Source of the DNA: an uncultured Fastidiosipila sp.
GTDB taxonomy: Bacteria; Bacillota; Clostridia; Saccharofermentanales; Fastidiosipilaceae
Direction of reading: 5' to 3'
Assembly (NCBI GenBank): GCA_947253875.1
Contig: CAMYAM010000018.1
Span: 1 to 23,625, forward strand
Length of the DNA: 23,625 nt
The position numbers and the translations under genes were made by a program. Positions 14,269 to 21,787 of this stretch are shown in pieces (position 1 is the first letter of the stretch; the number at the start of each line of letters is the position of its first letter). Under the pieces are notes generated by a model that saw only the letters and a list, made by a program, of their open reading frames with translations, searched no databases and was not told the origin of the DNA.

Positions 14269-15699
14269 ATGGATAATTTCTTGAAAGCTGTCGACAGCAT
14301 CAAATCTGTTCTCGGCAATTTCACAGTTATATTTATTGTTGCAGTAGGTATTTACTATCTATTCAGATTACGAGGATTTCAATTTAGACGTTTTGGATAT
14401 GCAATGTCACATATTTTTAGTGGTCTAAAAGGCAAAAAAGAATTAAAAGAAGGTGAAGTCTCCCCCATACAAGCTATATCTACAGCTTTAGCAGGAGCTT
14501 TTGGCGTTGGTAATATTACTGGTGTTACTACTGCCGTTACTCTTGGTGGACCTGGAGCATTAGTATGGTTGATGACATCTGCTCTTTTGGGCATGGGTAC
14601 AAAGTATGCAGAAATTTTCTTAGCAGTTAACTTCCGTGAGCGTAATGATGTTGGTGACTGGGTCGGTGGACCAATGTACTATATCAAGAATGGTCTTAAG
14701 AAGCATTGGCATTGGCTAGCAACATTCTTTGCTTTGTCAGCTTCATTCGCAGCTTTATCTACAGGTAACGCAATCCAAGTTGGAAATATTGCTGATTCTA
14801 TCAATACTTCAATCCAAACTTTCATTCCAGAAGCAGCTAATTATTCACACTGGATTTCTATAGGTATCGGATTAGTATTAATGTTTATAGTAGGATTTAT
14901 TTTAGTTGGTGGTGTCCAAAGAATTGGTTCTCTAGCAGAGAGTGTTGTTCCACCAATGGCAATGATCTATCTATTAGCTTGTTTCATATCAATTGGTTCA
15001 AGCTATACACAAATTCCAAATGCTTTATACGAAATGTTTGTAGGTGCATTCAACCCACAAGCTATATTTGGTGGTACTATTGCAATTAGTGTTAAACATG
15101 CTGTTGAAATGGGAATTAAACGTGGTGTTTTCAGTAACGAAGCTGGTCTAGGTACTGCTCCTATGGCTCACGCTGCAAGTAGTGAAGAAAACCCAGTAAA
15201 ACAAGGTATGTATGCACTTCTAGAAGTTTTCTCAACCTTATTGATTTGTTTAGTAAACGGACTTTTAATTACTGTATGTCTTCCAAAAGATGTTCTTAAT
15301 TACGGAGTTGAGGGTACTAGTGGACTAAATGCACTTGCTCTAGGCACTATCTTTGGTGATAGAATTGGTTCCTTAACAGTTGCTTTAGCATTAAGTCTAT
15401 TTGCATTCACAACAATTATTAGTTGGGGTCTATACGGTATTCGTTGTGCTGAATACGTATTCGGCGGAACTGGTAGAAAGGTTTACCTTGGTATCTATAC
15501 AATTTCAGTATTCTTAGGATCATTATTAGACTTAACATTAATTTGGGGTATTGCAGATATTGCTAACAGTTTAATGATTATTCCTAACTGTACTGCTTTA
15601 CTATTATTAGGTGGTGTAGTTACAGAGAAAACAAGAGCCTATTTTGTAGGTGTTGATGCTGAAAAGCAGAAATTAAGAGATAAGCAAAAAGCTAATTAA
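14269..15699 (+). CDS. Sodium:alanine symporter family (AGCS) amino-acid transporter
   Basis: Membrane protein of 476 residues, close to the usual family length, with about 11 helices. It imports alanine or glycine together with Na+. Family blocks visible are FGVGNITGV (78-86), GGPGALVWLMTSALLGMGTK (93-112), the DWVGGPMYYI segment (129-138) and the signature GVFSNEAGLGTAPMAHA (286-302). The start ATG 14269 lies seven bases after GAGGTG. It is the only long plus-strand gene in the right half. It is flanked by a nested inverted repeat that should stop transcription at its 3' side. AlsT/DagA-type symporters belong to this family, but the exact substrate is undetermined. Confidence 0.94.
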   Translation: MDNFLKAVDSIKSVLGNFTVIFIVAVGIYYLFRLRGFQFRRFGYAMSHIFSGLKGKKELKEGEVSPIQAISTALAGAFGVGNITGVTTAVTLGGPGALVWLMTSALLGMGTKYAEIFLAVNFRERNDVGDWVGGPMYYIKNGLKKHWHWLATFFALSASFAALSTGNAIQVGNIADSINTSIQTFIPEAANYSHWISIGIGLVLMFIVGFILVGGVQRIGSLAESVVPPMAMIYLLACFISIGSSYTQIPNALYEMFVGAFNPQAIFGGTIAISVKHAVEMGIKRGVFSNEAGLGTAPMAHAASSEENPVKQGMYALLEVFSTLLICLVNGLLITVCLPKDVLNYGVEGTSGLNALALGTIFGDRIGSLTVALALSLFAFTTIISWGLYGIRCAEYVFGGTGRKVYLGIYTISVFLGSLLDLTLIWGIADIANSLMIIPNCTALLLLGGVVTEKTRAYFVGVDAEKQKLRDKQKAN

Positions 15700-15728
15700 T
15701 CGCTTTATAATTCATTAAAATTACTTAT

Positions 15729-15824
15729 AAAAACCTGGTTAAATTTAAAATACCGACCTCCCAATCGTTAGATTTTGGTCTAACTTTTTTGGGGGTCAGT
15801 ACAATCCACTTAGCCAGGTTTTTT
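15729..15824. terminator. Three-tier nested inverted repeat between convergent genes, probable bidirectional terminator
   Basis: The outer arms AAAAACCTGGTTAA (15729-15742) and TTAGCCAGGTTTTT (15810-15823) pair over 14 bp with one G-T. A symmetric 12/12 internal loop follows. The middle stem is GACC-t-CCCAA (15755-15764) / TTGGGGGTC (15789-15797), 9 bp with one bulge. The inner hairpin is GTTAGA-TTTTGG-TCTAAC (15767-15784), itself followed by six T. Both strands end in CCAGG plus a T-run, so it can terminate the symporter (plus) and trkH (minus). A small palindromic element (MITE-like) is an alternative. The remaining gap 15825-16024 contains no gene that I can support. Confidence 0.72.
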
Positions 15825-16024
15825 AATACTTTCTCTTAAATTATTTAACTTAAACTCTTTACTACTATCTACAAAGTTAATTAATTAAATTTCTAAAAAT
15901 GCGAAACGCAATTGTTTTTCTAACACTAGCTTTTGTTTTGCCAGAATATTCTTCATCTTTTATTATAAAAACTATACTTAAAATTGAAATTTTTGCGTGC
16001 AGATAAATTTTTAAATACTGAATC

Positions 16025-17758
16025 CTAACCTACATAACTTACCCCTTCAGCAAATATTTCTTCATCATCCCCCTCTTGTTTCTTATAGGATACAAGCAAG
16101 GCAATAGAGAATGGTCCAACCCTACCAATAAACATGCAGATTATTAGAACAATATGACTGAGAACATTTAATTTATTGGTCTGAATAGAAGTTACACCTA
16201 CAGTACATAGTGCTGAAATAACTTCGTACATTATATCCAAGCTTGTAAATTGTCCAGACTGTACTTTTGCTCTTTCAATTCCCAAAATTAAACCAACTGC
16301 TACAACTGCAACAGAGACAAATAATACAAAAAGCACCATAGCTTTTGAGACAAGCTTTGCATTTAAGCTACGCTTATTAACAACAATACTTTTTTTACCT
16401 TGAATATTAGCTTTTACATCAGCTAAAACTGTAGCAAACGTAGTAGTCTTCAAACCACCACCTGTGGAAACTGGACTTGCACCAATAAACATTATGATTA
16501 TTCCAATGAACATGCTAACTTGATATAAATTATTCTGACTAATTGTATTGAAACCAGCAGTTCTAAGGGTTGCTACTTGGAAAAACGCTGCTAACGGTTT
16601 TTGATAATCAGGTAAAGTTCCCATTGCCATCTCTGACATATTATTCCATTCAAATGCTGCTACAAGTAAGGTACCTATTATTAAAATTCCCAAAGTAACT
16701 GAAAGTACCAATTTGCTATGTAATTTCAATTTACGTTTTTCTTTAATTGCATCAAAAATATCTACCCAAACAATGAATCCCAAACCGCCCATAGTCAATA
16801 AAGATATAGTGGTTAATAAAACTATTGGATCATTATTAATCCCAGTCAAGCTTGAGAACTCACCATATTGAGGACTCATAACATCGAAACCTGCATTACA
16901 GAAAGCAGATATACCCTGGAACATACCTCTATAAAATGCATCACCCACTGGCATATATCTTAAGTAAGCTAATGAAATTATTAACCCACCAACTATCTCA
17001 CAGCTAAAAGTAAAGCGTAGTACGAATTTCAAAAGATCAAAAACTTCCTCTAAACTCTCGCTTCCAAAAGTTTCTTGTAAACTTCTAATTGTATTCATAG
17101 AAACTTTCTGCTTAGTCAATCTAAAGAAGGCTGCAACTATCGTCAAAAGACCTATACCACCTAATTGAATTAGGGAAATTATGATTACATGTCCAAAAGC
17201 ACTCCAATACGTACCAGTATCAACTAGAACTAGACCTGTAACACAAACTGCTGAAGTTGAGGTAAATAAACTTTTAAAAAATCCTGTCCATTGACCACTA
17301 GCTGAAGCAAACGGGAAGCTAAGTAAGATTGCACCTATTATAATCAAAAATGCAAAAGATATAACAATAGACTTAACCGGACTTTTGAAAAATTTCATCA
17401 CAGTTTCACGTAAGCCTGGTTCATCTAGTTGCTCTTTGGATACATATGTTATATCGTGGGTTTCTTCAACATACTTAGTATCACCGCTTAGCACTTCTGA
17501 ACTTTCATTTTTTAAATTTTTCTTTTTGGCCTTTTGCAATACCAAAGTCTTTTTATCTTCAGAACTTTTATCTTTATTTTTCAATATTTTTTCTGCTGAT
17601 TTTGGTCTATCCAAAGGAATTGCTACACGAGAAATTTTTTCGTTATCTTTGTTTTTTGTTTTAAAGTCTTTTGCAATACCTTTTTCAGAATTTTTCCTTA
17701 TATTTTGTATTATTTCAATTTTTTCTCTGTCACTTAACAAATGCCAGTCTTTAGCCAT
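16025..17758 (-). CDS. TrkH/KtrB-family potassium uptake channel subunit with N-terminal extension
   Basis: The 577-residue membrane protein conducts K+ (or Na+-coupled K+) through four pseudo-repeated pore loops. The four filter segments are TSAVCVTGL (168-176), AFCNAGFD (285-292), TLRTAGFN (397-404) and ALCTVGVT (516-523). The gating intramembrane loop GASPVSTGGGLKTTT (426-440) is also present. The first transmembrane helix starts only near residue 130. The preceding 125 residues are highly charged (Lys/Glu/Asp), with an orderly-looking start MAKDWHLLSDREKIEIIQNI. B. subtilis KtrB has about 445 residues and lacks this region. The start is secure: AGGAG (17765-17769) lies six bases upstream of ATG 17758. 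It is the last gene of an operon behind two RCK regulatory subunits. Confidence 0.93.
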   Translation of the reverse strand: MAKDWHLLSDREKIEIIQNIRKNSEKGIAKDFKTKNKDNEKISRVAIPLDRPKSAEKILKNKDKSSEDKKTLVLQKAKKKNLKNESSEVLSGDTKYVEETHDITYVSKEQLDEPGLRETVMKFFKSPVKSIVISFAFLIIIGAILLSFPFASASGQWTGFFKSLFTSTSAVCVTGLVLVDTGTYWSAFGHVIIISLIQLGGIGLLTIVAAFFRLTKQKVSMNTIRSLQETFGSESLEEVFDLLKFVLRFTFSCEIVGGLIISLAYLRYMPVGDAFYRGMFQGISAFCNAGFDVMSPQYGEFSSLTGINNDPIVLLTTISLLTMGGLGFIVWVDIFDAIKEKRKLKLHSKLVLSVTLGILIIGTLLVAAFEWNNMSEMAMGTLPDYQKPLAAFFQVATLRTAGFNTISQNNLYQVSMFIGIIIMFIGASPVSTGGGLKTTTFATVLADVKANIQGKKSIVVNKRSLNAKLVSKAMVLFVLFVSVAVVAVGLILGIERAKVQSGQFTSLDIMYEVISALCTVGVTSIQTNKLNVLSHIVLIICMFIGRVGPFSIALLVSYKKQEGDDEEIFAEGVSYVG

Positions 17759-17803
17759 AATCGACTCCTACAATCTACCAAATTTCCTTAAAACCACTAA
17801 ATA

Positions 17804-18499
17804 CTATTCTTCTTCATTTTTCTTGAGTAAATCCGGTCTAACAAAATTTAACCATATCTCTTCAAAATTCTTTTGATCACAAACCATAATTAAAGTATCA
17901 CCGTTTTGCATAACCAAATCACCGGTAGGAATTAAGGCTTCACCATCTTCTCTTGTAACAAGAACCACACGAGTATCACCAACGAAATTATATTCAGCCA
18001 AACTTTTACCTGCTGCGTCACTAGCTGAACTCAAAGGAACTTTAATAATTGCTTTTGTATTTTTCTCAAAGTTATAAACAAGACTCATTTCACTATAAGC
18101 AACTTCTTGATCAATCATTTGTGCAATCATATCTGTAGCTGAGAAAATTTGATCTACTCCCAATACTTTTAGAATATAAGAGTTTTTAGGATTATTTACT
18201 TTTGCTATTGTATAGTCAACTTTAAACTTCAATTTTGCTATTTGACAAGCTATTAGGTTATTTTCATCTTTTCCGGTCAAAGCAATGAAAACATCAGCAT
18301 CTGCAGCACCTGCACGTTCAAGTACATCAACATTTGTACCATCACCATTAATTACTTTAATACCATAGGTATTAGCAATACGTTGAGAAGTATCTAGCCT
18401 TGTTTCAACTACTGTAATTTCATATCTATGCTCAGATTCCAAGATTCTTATCAGATGATAAGCAACTTTATCTCCACCTACAATAATTACTTTTTTCAT
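17804..18499 (-). CDS. TrkA/KtrA-type RCK subunit, second copy (degenerate Rossmann glycine motif)
   Basis: A 231-residue cytoplasmic protein with an RCK-N (TrkA-N) Rossmann domain (about 1-120) and a TrkA-C domain (about 140-225). Such proteins form a ring under TrkH/KtrB and gate it with nucleotides. The first strand reads MKKVIIVGGDKVAYHL: the canonical GxGxxG is GGDKVA (8-13), with Ala in place of the third Gly. An acidic Glu (E32) follows beta-2, and conserved GDGTNVDVLERAGAADAD (52-69) and GKDENNLIA (76-84) are kept. The ATG 18499 has GAGG six bases away. It starts 15 bases after the first RCK gene and 45 bases before trkH. The altered motif suggests changed nucleotide preference or a structural subunit. 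Confidence 0.92.
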   Translation of the reverse strand: MKKVIIVGGDKVAYHLIRILESEHRYEITVVETRLDTSQRIANTYGIKVINGDGTNVDVLERAGAADADVFIALTGKDENNLIACQIAKLKFKVDYTIAKVNNPKNSYILKVLGVDQIFSATDMIAQMIDQEVAYSEMSLVYNFEKNTKAIIKVPLSSASDAAGKSLAEYNFVGDTRVVLVTREDGEALIPTGDLVMQNGDTLIMVCDQKNFEEIWLNFVRPDLLKKNEEE

Positions 18500-18514
18500 A
18501 AATATCCTCTATAT

Positions 18515-19141
18515 CTATTCAGCTTTTTCACCTTCTGGTAAGCTTACAACTATTACACTCTCGTTAGCTGATAGTGTGTAATCTCTACTTACTAATGCAA
18601 TTTTATTACCTTTTAAAACTGCCAATAAATGGACCCCTAATTCGTGCTCTAGGGTATTAACTGTAACTCCATCCCATGCTTCTGTAAGTTGTCTTAAATC
18701 GTATTTAATTGGGTGTCCCAGCACACTGGTTATGTCAGACGATACAACATAATCTAGATTTTGCAGCACAGCTCCAATAATCATGGACGTTGTACATACT
18801 GTTTGCAATCCCATAGCTTGATACATACTCTCATTAGCAGGGTTTTCAATTTTCACTATGACCTTTTCTTTATCATAAATATTTTTGATCAATTGTCCTG
18901 CCATTACGTTCATGTTCTCATTATCCGAAACACAAGCTACTGCATTAACACTCCTTATACCTGCGCTTTCGAGCACATCAATATCAATAGGCATACCCTC
19001 AATTTTGGTACAATCTAAGTGATCCAAGTTCTGCAAAATCTCAGAATTTTGCTCTATTATTATTACATCTTCGCCGGCATCTATTAATTCTTCAGCTAAA
19101 TTAGCTCCAACTTTACCAGCGCCAATCAATAAAACTTCCAT
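18515..19141 (-). CDS. TrkA/KtrA-type RCK subunit, first copy
   Basis: A 208-residue RCK protein with an intact Rossmann motif GAGKVG (7-12), acidic E30 at the end of beta-2, and the typical DIDVLESAGIRSVNAVACVS segment (53-72) followed by DNENMN (73-78). A shorter TrkA-C-like region lies near 130-205. It is the first gene of the potassium operon. Together with the next RCK gene it adds up to the length of the two-RCK E. coli TrkA, as if TrkA were split into two genes. ATG 19141 follows AGGATTAGGA. The 111-base upstream gap contains only AT-rich DNA, and I see no c-di-AMP (ydaO) riboswitch. Confidence 0.92.
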   Translation of the reverse strand: MEVLLIGAGKVGANLAEELIDAGEDVIIIEQNSEILQNLDHLDCTKIEGMPIDIDVLESAGIRSVNAVACVSDNENMNVMAGQLIKNIYDKEKVIVKIENPANESMYQAMGLQTVCTTSMIIGAVLQNLDYVVSSDITSVLGHPIKYDLRQLTEAWDGVTVNTLEHELGVHLLAVLKGNKIALVSRDYTLSANESVIVVSLPEGEKAE

Positions 19142-19252
19142 AATTAATCCTAATCCTGTTCTAATTTCCGTGAGAAATAAACTTTTATATGACCATATTA
19201 TTTATCAAAATTTATTAATTTATAACCCACTATATATAACTTAATAATTATC

Positions 19253-20044
19253 TTACTTTAACTCGTATAAAGCAATTGCCGCAGCAATTGCAGCATTCAA
19301 TGATTCAGCCCCACCAGGCATAGGGATTGTAATTTTGGTATCAGCAGATTCAATAAGATGATTCGTTAACCCGTTACCTTCATTACCTACCCATAAACTA
19401 ATTTTCTTTTCTTTTTTATAATCTTTTAAAGCAACTCCTTCTAGCGTCATTGCCAGAATATTGACTCCATTTGAGTTTAATAATTCAATTAGTTTATCTG
19501 TTTCTTTAATCTCAAATATCGGCAAATGGAACACTGCTCCCATAGCGCTCCTCAAAACTTTTTCCTGATTAATTCTGGCACTATTTCCTGTAGTTATAGC
19601 AGCATCATAGCCAAATGCGTAGGCTGTACGCAGGATTGTACCAAGATTTCCTGGATCTTGAAGATTTTCCATAACTAATATAGATAGATTTTCATTATCA
19701 GATAGTAAAGCCTTAAGTGTAGCTATATTTTTGGTATCCTTTGCCTCAACTATCATTAGAATTCCTTGCGAATTCTGTGTCTTAGAAACATAGTCAAATA
19801 ATTCATCATTTAGTAAATATACTTCTGAATCAGTGTGTAGATATTTTTCTAAATTATATTTATTTTCATCTGCAACAACATGTTCAGCTAAAAAAATTGC
19901 TTCAACCTTCAAACCTGAACTAATAGCTTCCTCACAGAGTCTAAAGCCTTCCACAATAAAAGCTCCTGCCCAAATACCTTTATTCAAGCGAGCTTTATTT
20001 ATTTCTTTTATTAACTTATTTTGTTTACTAGAAATTTCTTTCAT
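19253..20044 (-). CDS. SpoU/TrmH-family 23S rRNA 2'-O-methyltransferase
   Basis: The 263-residue SPOUT enzyme transfers methyl from S-adenosylmethionine to a ribose 2'-OH in RNA. All three trefoil-knot motifs are present: NLQDPGNLGTILRTA (127-141, with catalytic Arg), LWVGNEGNGL (217-226) and IPMPGGAESLNAAIAAAI (240-257). An N-terminal L30e-like substrate-binding domain (about 1-100) carries FIVEGFRLCEEAI (29-41), as in RlmB/YsgA-type proteins. The frame opens at GTG 20053, but that codon lies inside the AGGTG ribosome site, so ATG 20044 is the start. It follows the infC-rpmI-rplT operon after a terminator. The exact nucleotide target is not deducible. Confidence 0.92.
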   Translation of the reverse strand: MKEISSKQNKLIKEINKARLNKGIWAGAFIVEGFRLCEEAISSGLKVEAIFLAEHVVADENKYNLEKYLHTDSEVYLLNDELFDYVSKTQNSQGILMIVEAKDTKNIATLKALLSDNENLSILVMENLQDPGNLGTILRTAYAFGYDAAITTGNSARINQEKVLRSAMGAVFHLPIFEIKETDKLIELLNSNGVNILAMTLEGVALKDYKKEKKISLWVGNEGNGLTNHLIESADTKITIPMPGGAESLNAAIAAAIALYELK

Positions 20045-20088
20045 ATTAAACACCTGCTGTCACATAAATTATTTAATCTCAAATATCT

Positions 20089-20138
20089 ATTATAATTCTG
20101 ATATTTATATTATCTGATATTTGCATTATCCGATATTT
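20089..20138. repeat. Three direct repeats with a 16-bp period upstream of the methyltransferase
   Basis: TCTGATATTT occurs at 20097-20106 and 20113-20122, and as TCCGATATTT at 20129-20138, exactly 16 bp apart. A minus-strand TATAAT (20089-20094) lies immediately downstream, so the repeats cover the expected -35 and upstream region of the methyltransferase promoter. They could be an array of regulator sites or a slippage repeat. The remaining gap up to the rplT terminator shows nothing else. Confidence 0.6.
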
Positions 20139-20233
20139 CCAAATCTTGTGTTTTTACATTTGCATATTTCATATGTTTTCCACAAACTGCAAACCATCAA
20201 TACTCATAAGAAGATTTTACTATTAAATTAAGC

Positions 20234-20270
20234 AAAAAAGTAGTGCACTAACCGAAAGTTAACACACTAC
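20234..20270 (-). terminator. Intrinsic terminator of infC-rpmI-rplT
   Basis: The arms GTAGTG (20240-20245) / CACTAC (20265-20270), with an internal mismatch and an inner four-pair stem around CGAAA, are followed on the minus strand by six T (20234-20239). It lies 32 bases past the rplT stop. Confidence 0.82.
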
Positions 20271-20301
20271 CATTTAAAACAATATTATTCAGTACTCTTA
20301 A

Positions 20302-20655
20302 TTATAGTGCTGATTTAGCTTGCTCTACAATTGCACTAAAGTTCTTAGGATCATTCAATGCAATGTCTGCTAAAACTTTACGATCTAATTCGATACCAGC
20401 TTTTTTCAAACCATTAATGAAACGGCTGTAGCTGATGTCATTTTGATGGCAAGCTGCATTAATTCTTGTGATCCATAATTTTCTGAATTCACGTTTTTTA
20501 ACTTTACGATCACGGTAAGCATATGACAAAGATTTCATAACTGCTTGGTTAGCAACTTTGTAGTTAATACTCTTACGACCGTAATAGCCTTTAGCCATTT
20601 TTATAACTTTTTTGTGTCTTGCGTGTGAGGTTACACCTCTTTTAACTCTAGCCAT
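20302..20655 (-). CDS. rplT: Large-subunit ribosomal protein bL20
   Basis: The 117-residue basic protein matches the standard L20 length and pattern: MARVKRGVTSHARHKKVIK, then GYYGRKSINYKVANQAVMKS and the C-terminal FINGLKKAGIELDRKVLADIA. It binds 23S rRNA early in 50S assembly. In Bacillota it also binds the infC leader to repress its own operon, and the attenuator structure seen upstream of infC fits this. GGAGG lies nine bases before ATG 20655. It is the last gene of the operon, 19 bases after rpmI, and is followed by a T-tailed terminator. Confidence 0.98.
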   Translation of the reverse strand: MARVKRGVTSHARHKKVIKMAKGYYGRKSINYKVANQAVMKSLSYAYRDRKVKKREFRKLWITRINAACHQNDISYSRFINGLKKAGIELDRKVLADIALNDPKNFSAIVEQAKSAL

Positions 20656-20674
20656 AATTTAAGTCCTCCCTACA

Positions 20675-20884
20675 TTATCTGTTTTTCTTAGCATATGGAA
20701 TTGCTTCTGCAATTCTTCTCTCGTCACCGCTGTGTGCAACAGTTGTACCTCTTAGGTTACGTTTTTGTCTGCTTGACTTAGGTGTAGCTTTGTGTTGTTT
20801 GTGTCCGCGTGAGCGTACAAATTTTCCTGATCCAGTTACTTTAAAACGTTTACTGGAAGCTGAATGTGTCTTTTGTTTAGGCAT
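20675..20884 (-). CDS. rpmI: Large-subunit ribosomal protein bL35
   Basis: The 69-residue, very basic protein has the L35 pattern MPKQKTHSASSKRFKVTGSG followed by KATPKSSRQKRNLRGTTVAH. The family is usually 64-66 residues, so a few residues are extra at the C-terminus (IPYAKKNR). It sits between infC and rplT as in most bacteria. GAGGAG lies seven bases before ATG 20884. Confidence 0.97.
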   Translation of the reverse strand: MPKQKTHSASSKRFKVTGSGKFVRSRGHKQHKATPKSSRQKRNLRGTTVAHSGDERRIAEAIPYAKKNR

Positions 20885-20941
20885 AATTCTTCTCCTCTAC
20901 TTTCTCTTTCTCTGTTTATTTAACTTGTTTTGATACCCTCA

Positions 20942-21541
20942 TTATTCTTCTGAGGTTTCTAACTCTGAATCATCTATATTTTCTGAATTATCGGAGTTGC
21001 TTTTAGCTTTTTTCTTATCATCAGGTCTAGGCATAAGGAACATTGTCATATTTCTTCCTTCCATCTTAGGTTCATTATCAATTACACCTAATTCTGCACA
21101 AGCCTCAGCAAACTTACTCATCATTTCATAACCTTGCTCTTTGTGGCTCATCTCACGGCCCCTAAATCTGATATTAACCTTGACTCTGTTTCCATCCTTC
21201 AGGAATCTATGTGCATGTCTCACTTTAGTGTCAAAGTCGTGCTTTTCAGTAACAACCTTAAGTCCAACTTCTTTAACATCGATAGTTTTTTGAGCTTTCT
21301 TCGCGGCTTTAGCTTTTTTAGACTGCTCATATTGGAATTTACCGAAGTCCATAATCTTTGCTACGGCATTCTCAGGATTAGGATTAATTAAAACTAAATC
21401 AAGTCCTGCTGCAAAAGCTCTATCCAAAGCATCTCCTCTAGAAACAACTCCATGATTCTCACCATTTTCATCAATCAATCTGAGTTGATCTACATCAATG
21501 TCTTCGTTAGTCAATGTTGTGTTTTTCTTATTCTTAGCGAT
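20942..21541 (-). CDS. infC: Translation initiation factor IF-3, non-canonical ATC start
   Basis: IF-3 binds the 30S subunit, blocks 50S joining and rejects wrong initiator codons. The N-domain (TNEDIDVDQLRLIDENGENH), the linker rich in Lys/Ala, and the C-domain block IRFRGREMSHKEQGYEMM are clear. A frame search stops at TTG 21514, which has no ribosome site. A perfect AGGAGG (21550-21555) lies eight bases before in-frame ATC 21539-21541, nine codons earlier, giving 199 residues. infC starting at AUU/AUC/AUA is known in other bacteria and lets IF-3 repress its own initiation. The C-terminal acidic tail (about 20 residues) is longer than usual. It heads infC-rpmI-rplT. Confidence 0.95.
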   Translation of the reverse strand: MAKNKKNTTLTNEDIDVDQLRLIDENGENHGVVSRGDALDRAFAAGLDLVLINPNPENAVAKIMDFGKFQYEQSKKAKAAKKAQKTIDVKEVGLKVVTEKHDFDTKVRHAHRFLKDGNRVKVNIRFRGREMSHKEQGYEMMSKFAEACAELGVIDNEPKMEGRNMTMFLMPRPDDKKKAKSNSDNSENIDDSELETSEE

Positions 21542-21677
21542 GGTCTTTACCTCCTATTTTATAGCACAAAAAAACGGGCATAAAAAACCCGATCCAAAAT
21601 GAAGCGCTATTTACTTCATACATTATCAACCTCTTCGTACAAACTAAAGGTGAGAAATCGGATTTCTACTTGTTTTA
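21542..21677 (-). promoter_or_regulatory. infC leader with L20-type transcription attenuator
   Basis: About 136 nt of leader lie between the predicted transcription start and infC. Read on the minus strand, AATCCGAT (21657-21664) can pair over 8 bp, with one G-U, with ATCGGGTT (21586-21593). This competes with the terminator stem built from the same CGGG. A separate hairpin ATGAAG/CTTCAT (21614-21619 with 21599-21604) lies between them. Antiterminator, hairpin and terminator ahead of infC-rpmI-rplT match the known Bacillota L20 leader, in which bound L20 favours the terminator. Confidence 0.75.
21568..21591 (-). terminator. Attenuator terminator in the infC leader
   Basis: On the minus strand CGGG (21588-21591) pairs with CCCG (21575-21578) and is followed by seven T (21568-21574). 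The stem is short (four G-C pairs, extendable by one G-U), as suits a conditional terminator. Confidence 0.7.
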
Positions 21678-21683
21678 AGCATG

Positions 21684-21712
21684 ATTATCCCATGTATTCA
21701 GGCATTTGTCAA
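21684..21712 (-). promoter_or_regulatory. Promoter of infC-rpmI-rplT
   Basis: On the minus strand TTGACA (21707-21712) and GATAAT (21684-21689) are 17 bases apart, with a TGG extension before the -10. This is near consensus and fits a highly expressed translation operon. Confidence 0.88.
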
Positions 21713-21736
21713 ATATAAATGTCTACTTTTTTGTAA

Positions 21737-21777
21737 ATTGTAAAATGCAACATAAACTTAAATTATTTTTTTACAAT
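21737..21777 (-). other. Inverted repeat downstream of the metalloprotease gene
   Basis: The perfect 9-bp repeat ATTGTAAAA (21737-21745) / TTTTACAAT (21769-21777) lies just past the ygjP-like stop codon and before the infC promoter. It is AT-only apart from one pair per arm and lacks a clear T-run, so it is a weak terminator at best. Confidence 0.3.
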
Positions 21778-21787
21778 GTTAATTGTT

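Noticed and set aside
15850..16022. Minus-strand open stretch of about 55 codons after trkH, ending near 15891
   Set aside because: There is no start codon with a ribosome site and the composition is AT-driven; a 23-codon ATG frame also overlaps it. Neither is supportable.
19142..19252. c-di-AMP (ydaO) riboswitch ahead of the potassium operon
   Set aside because: The gap is only 111 bases and AT-rich, with none of the conserved G-rich riboswitch core visible.
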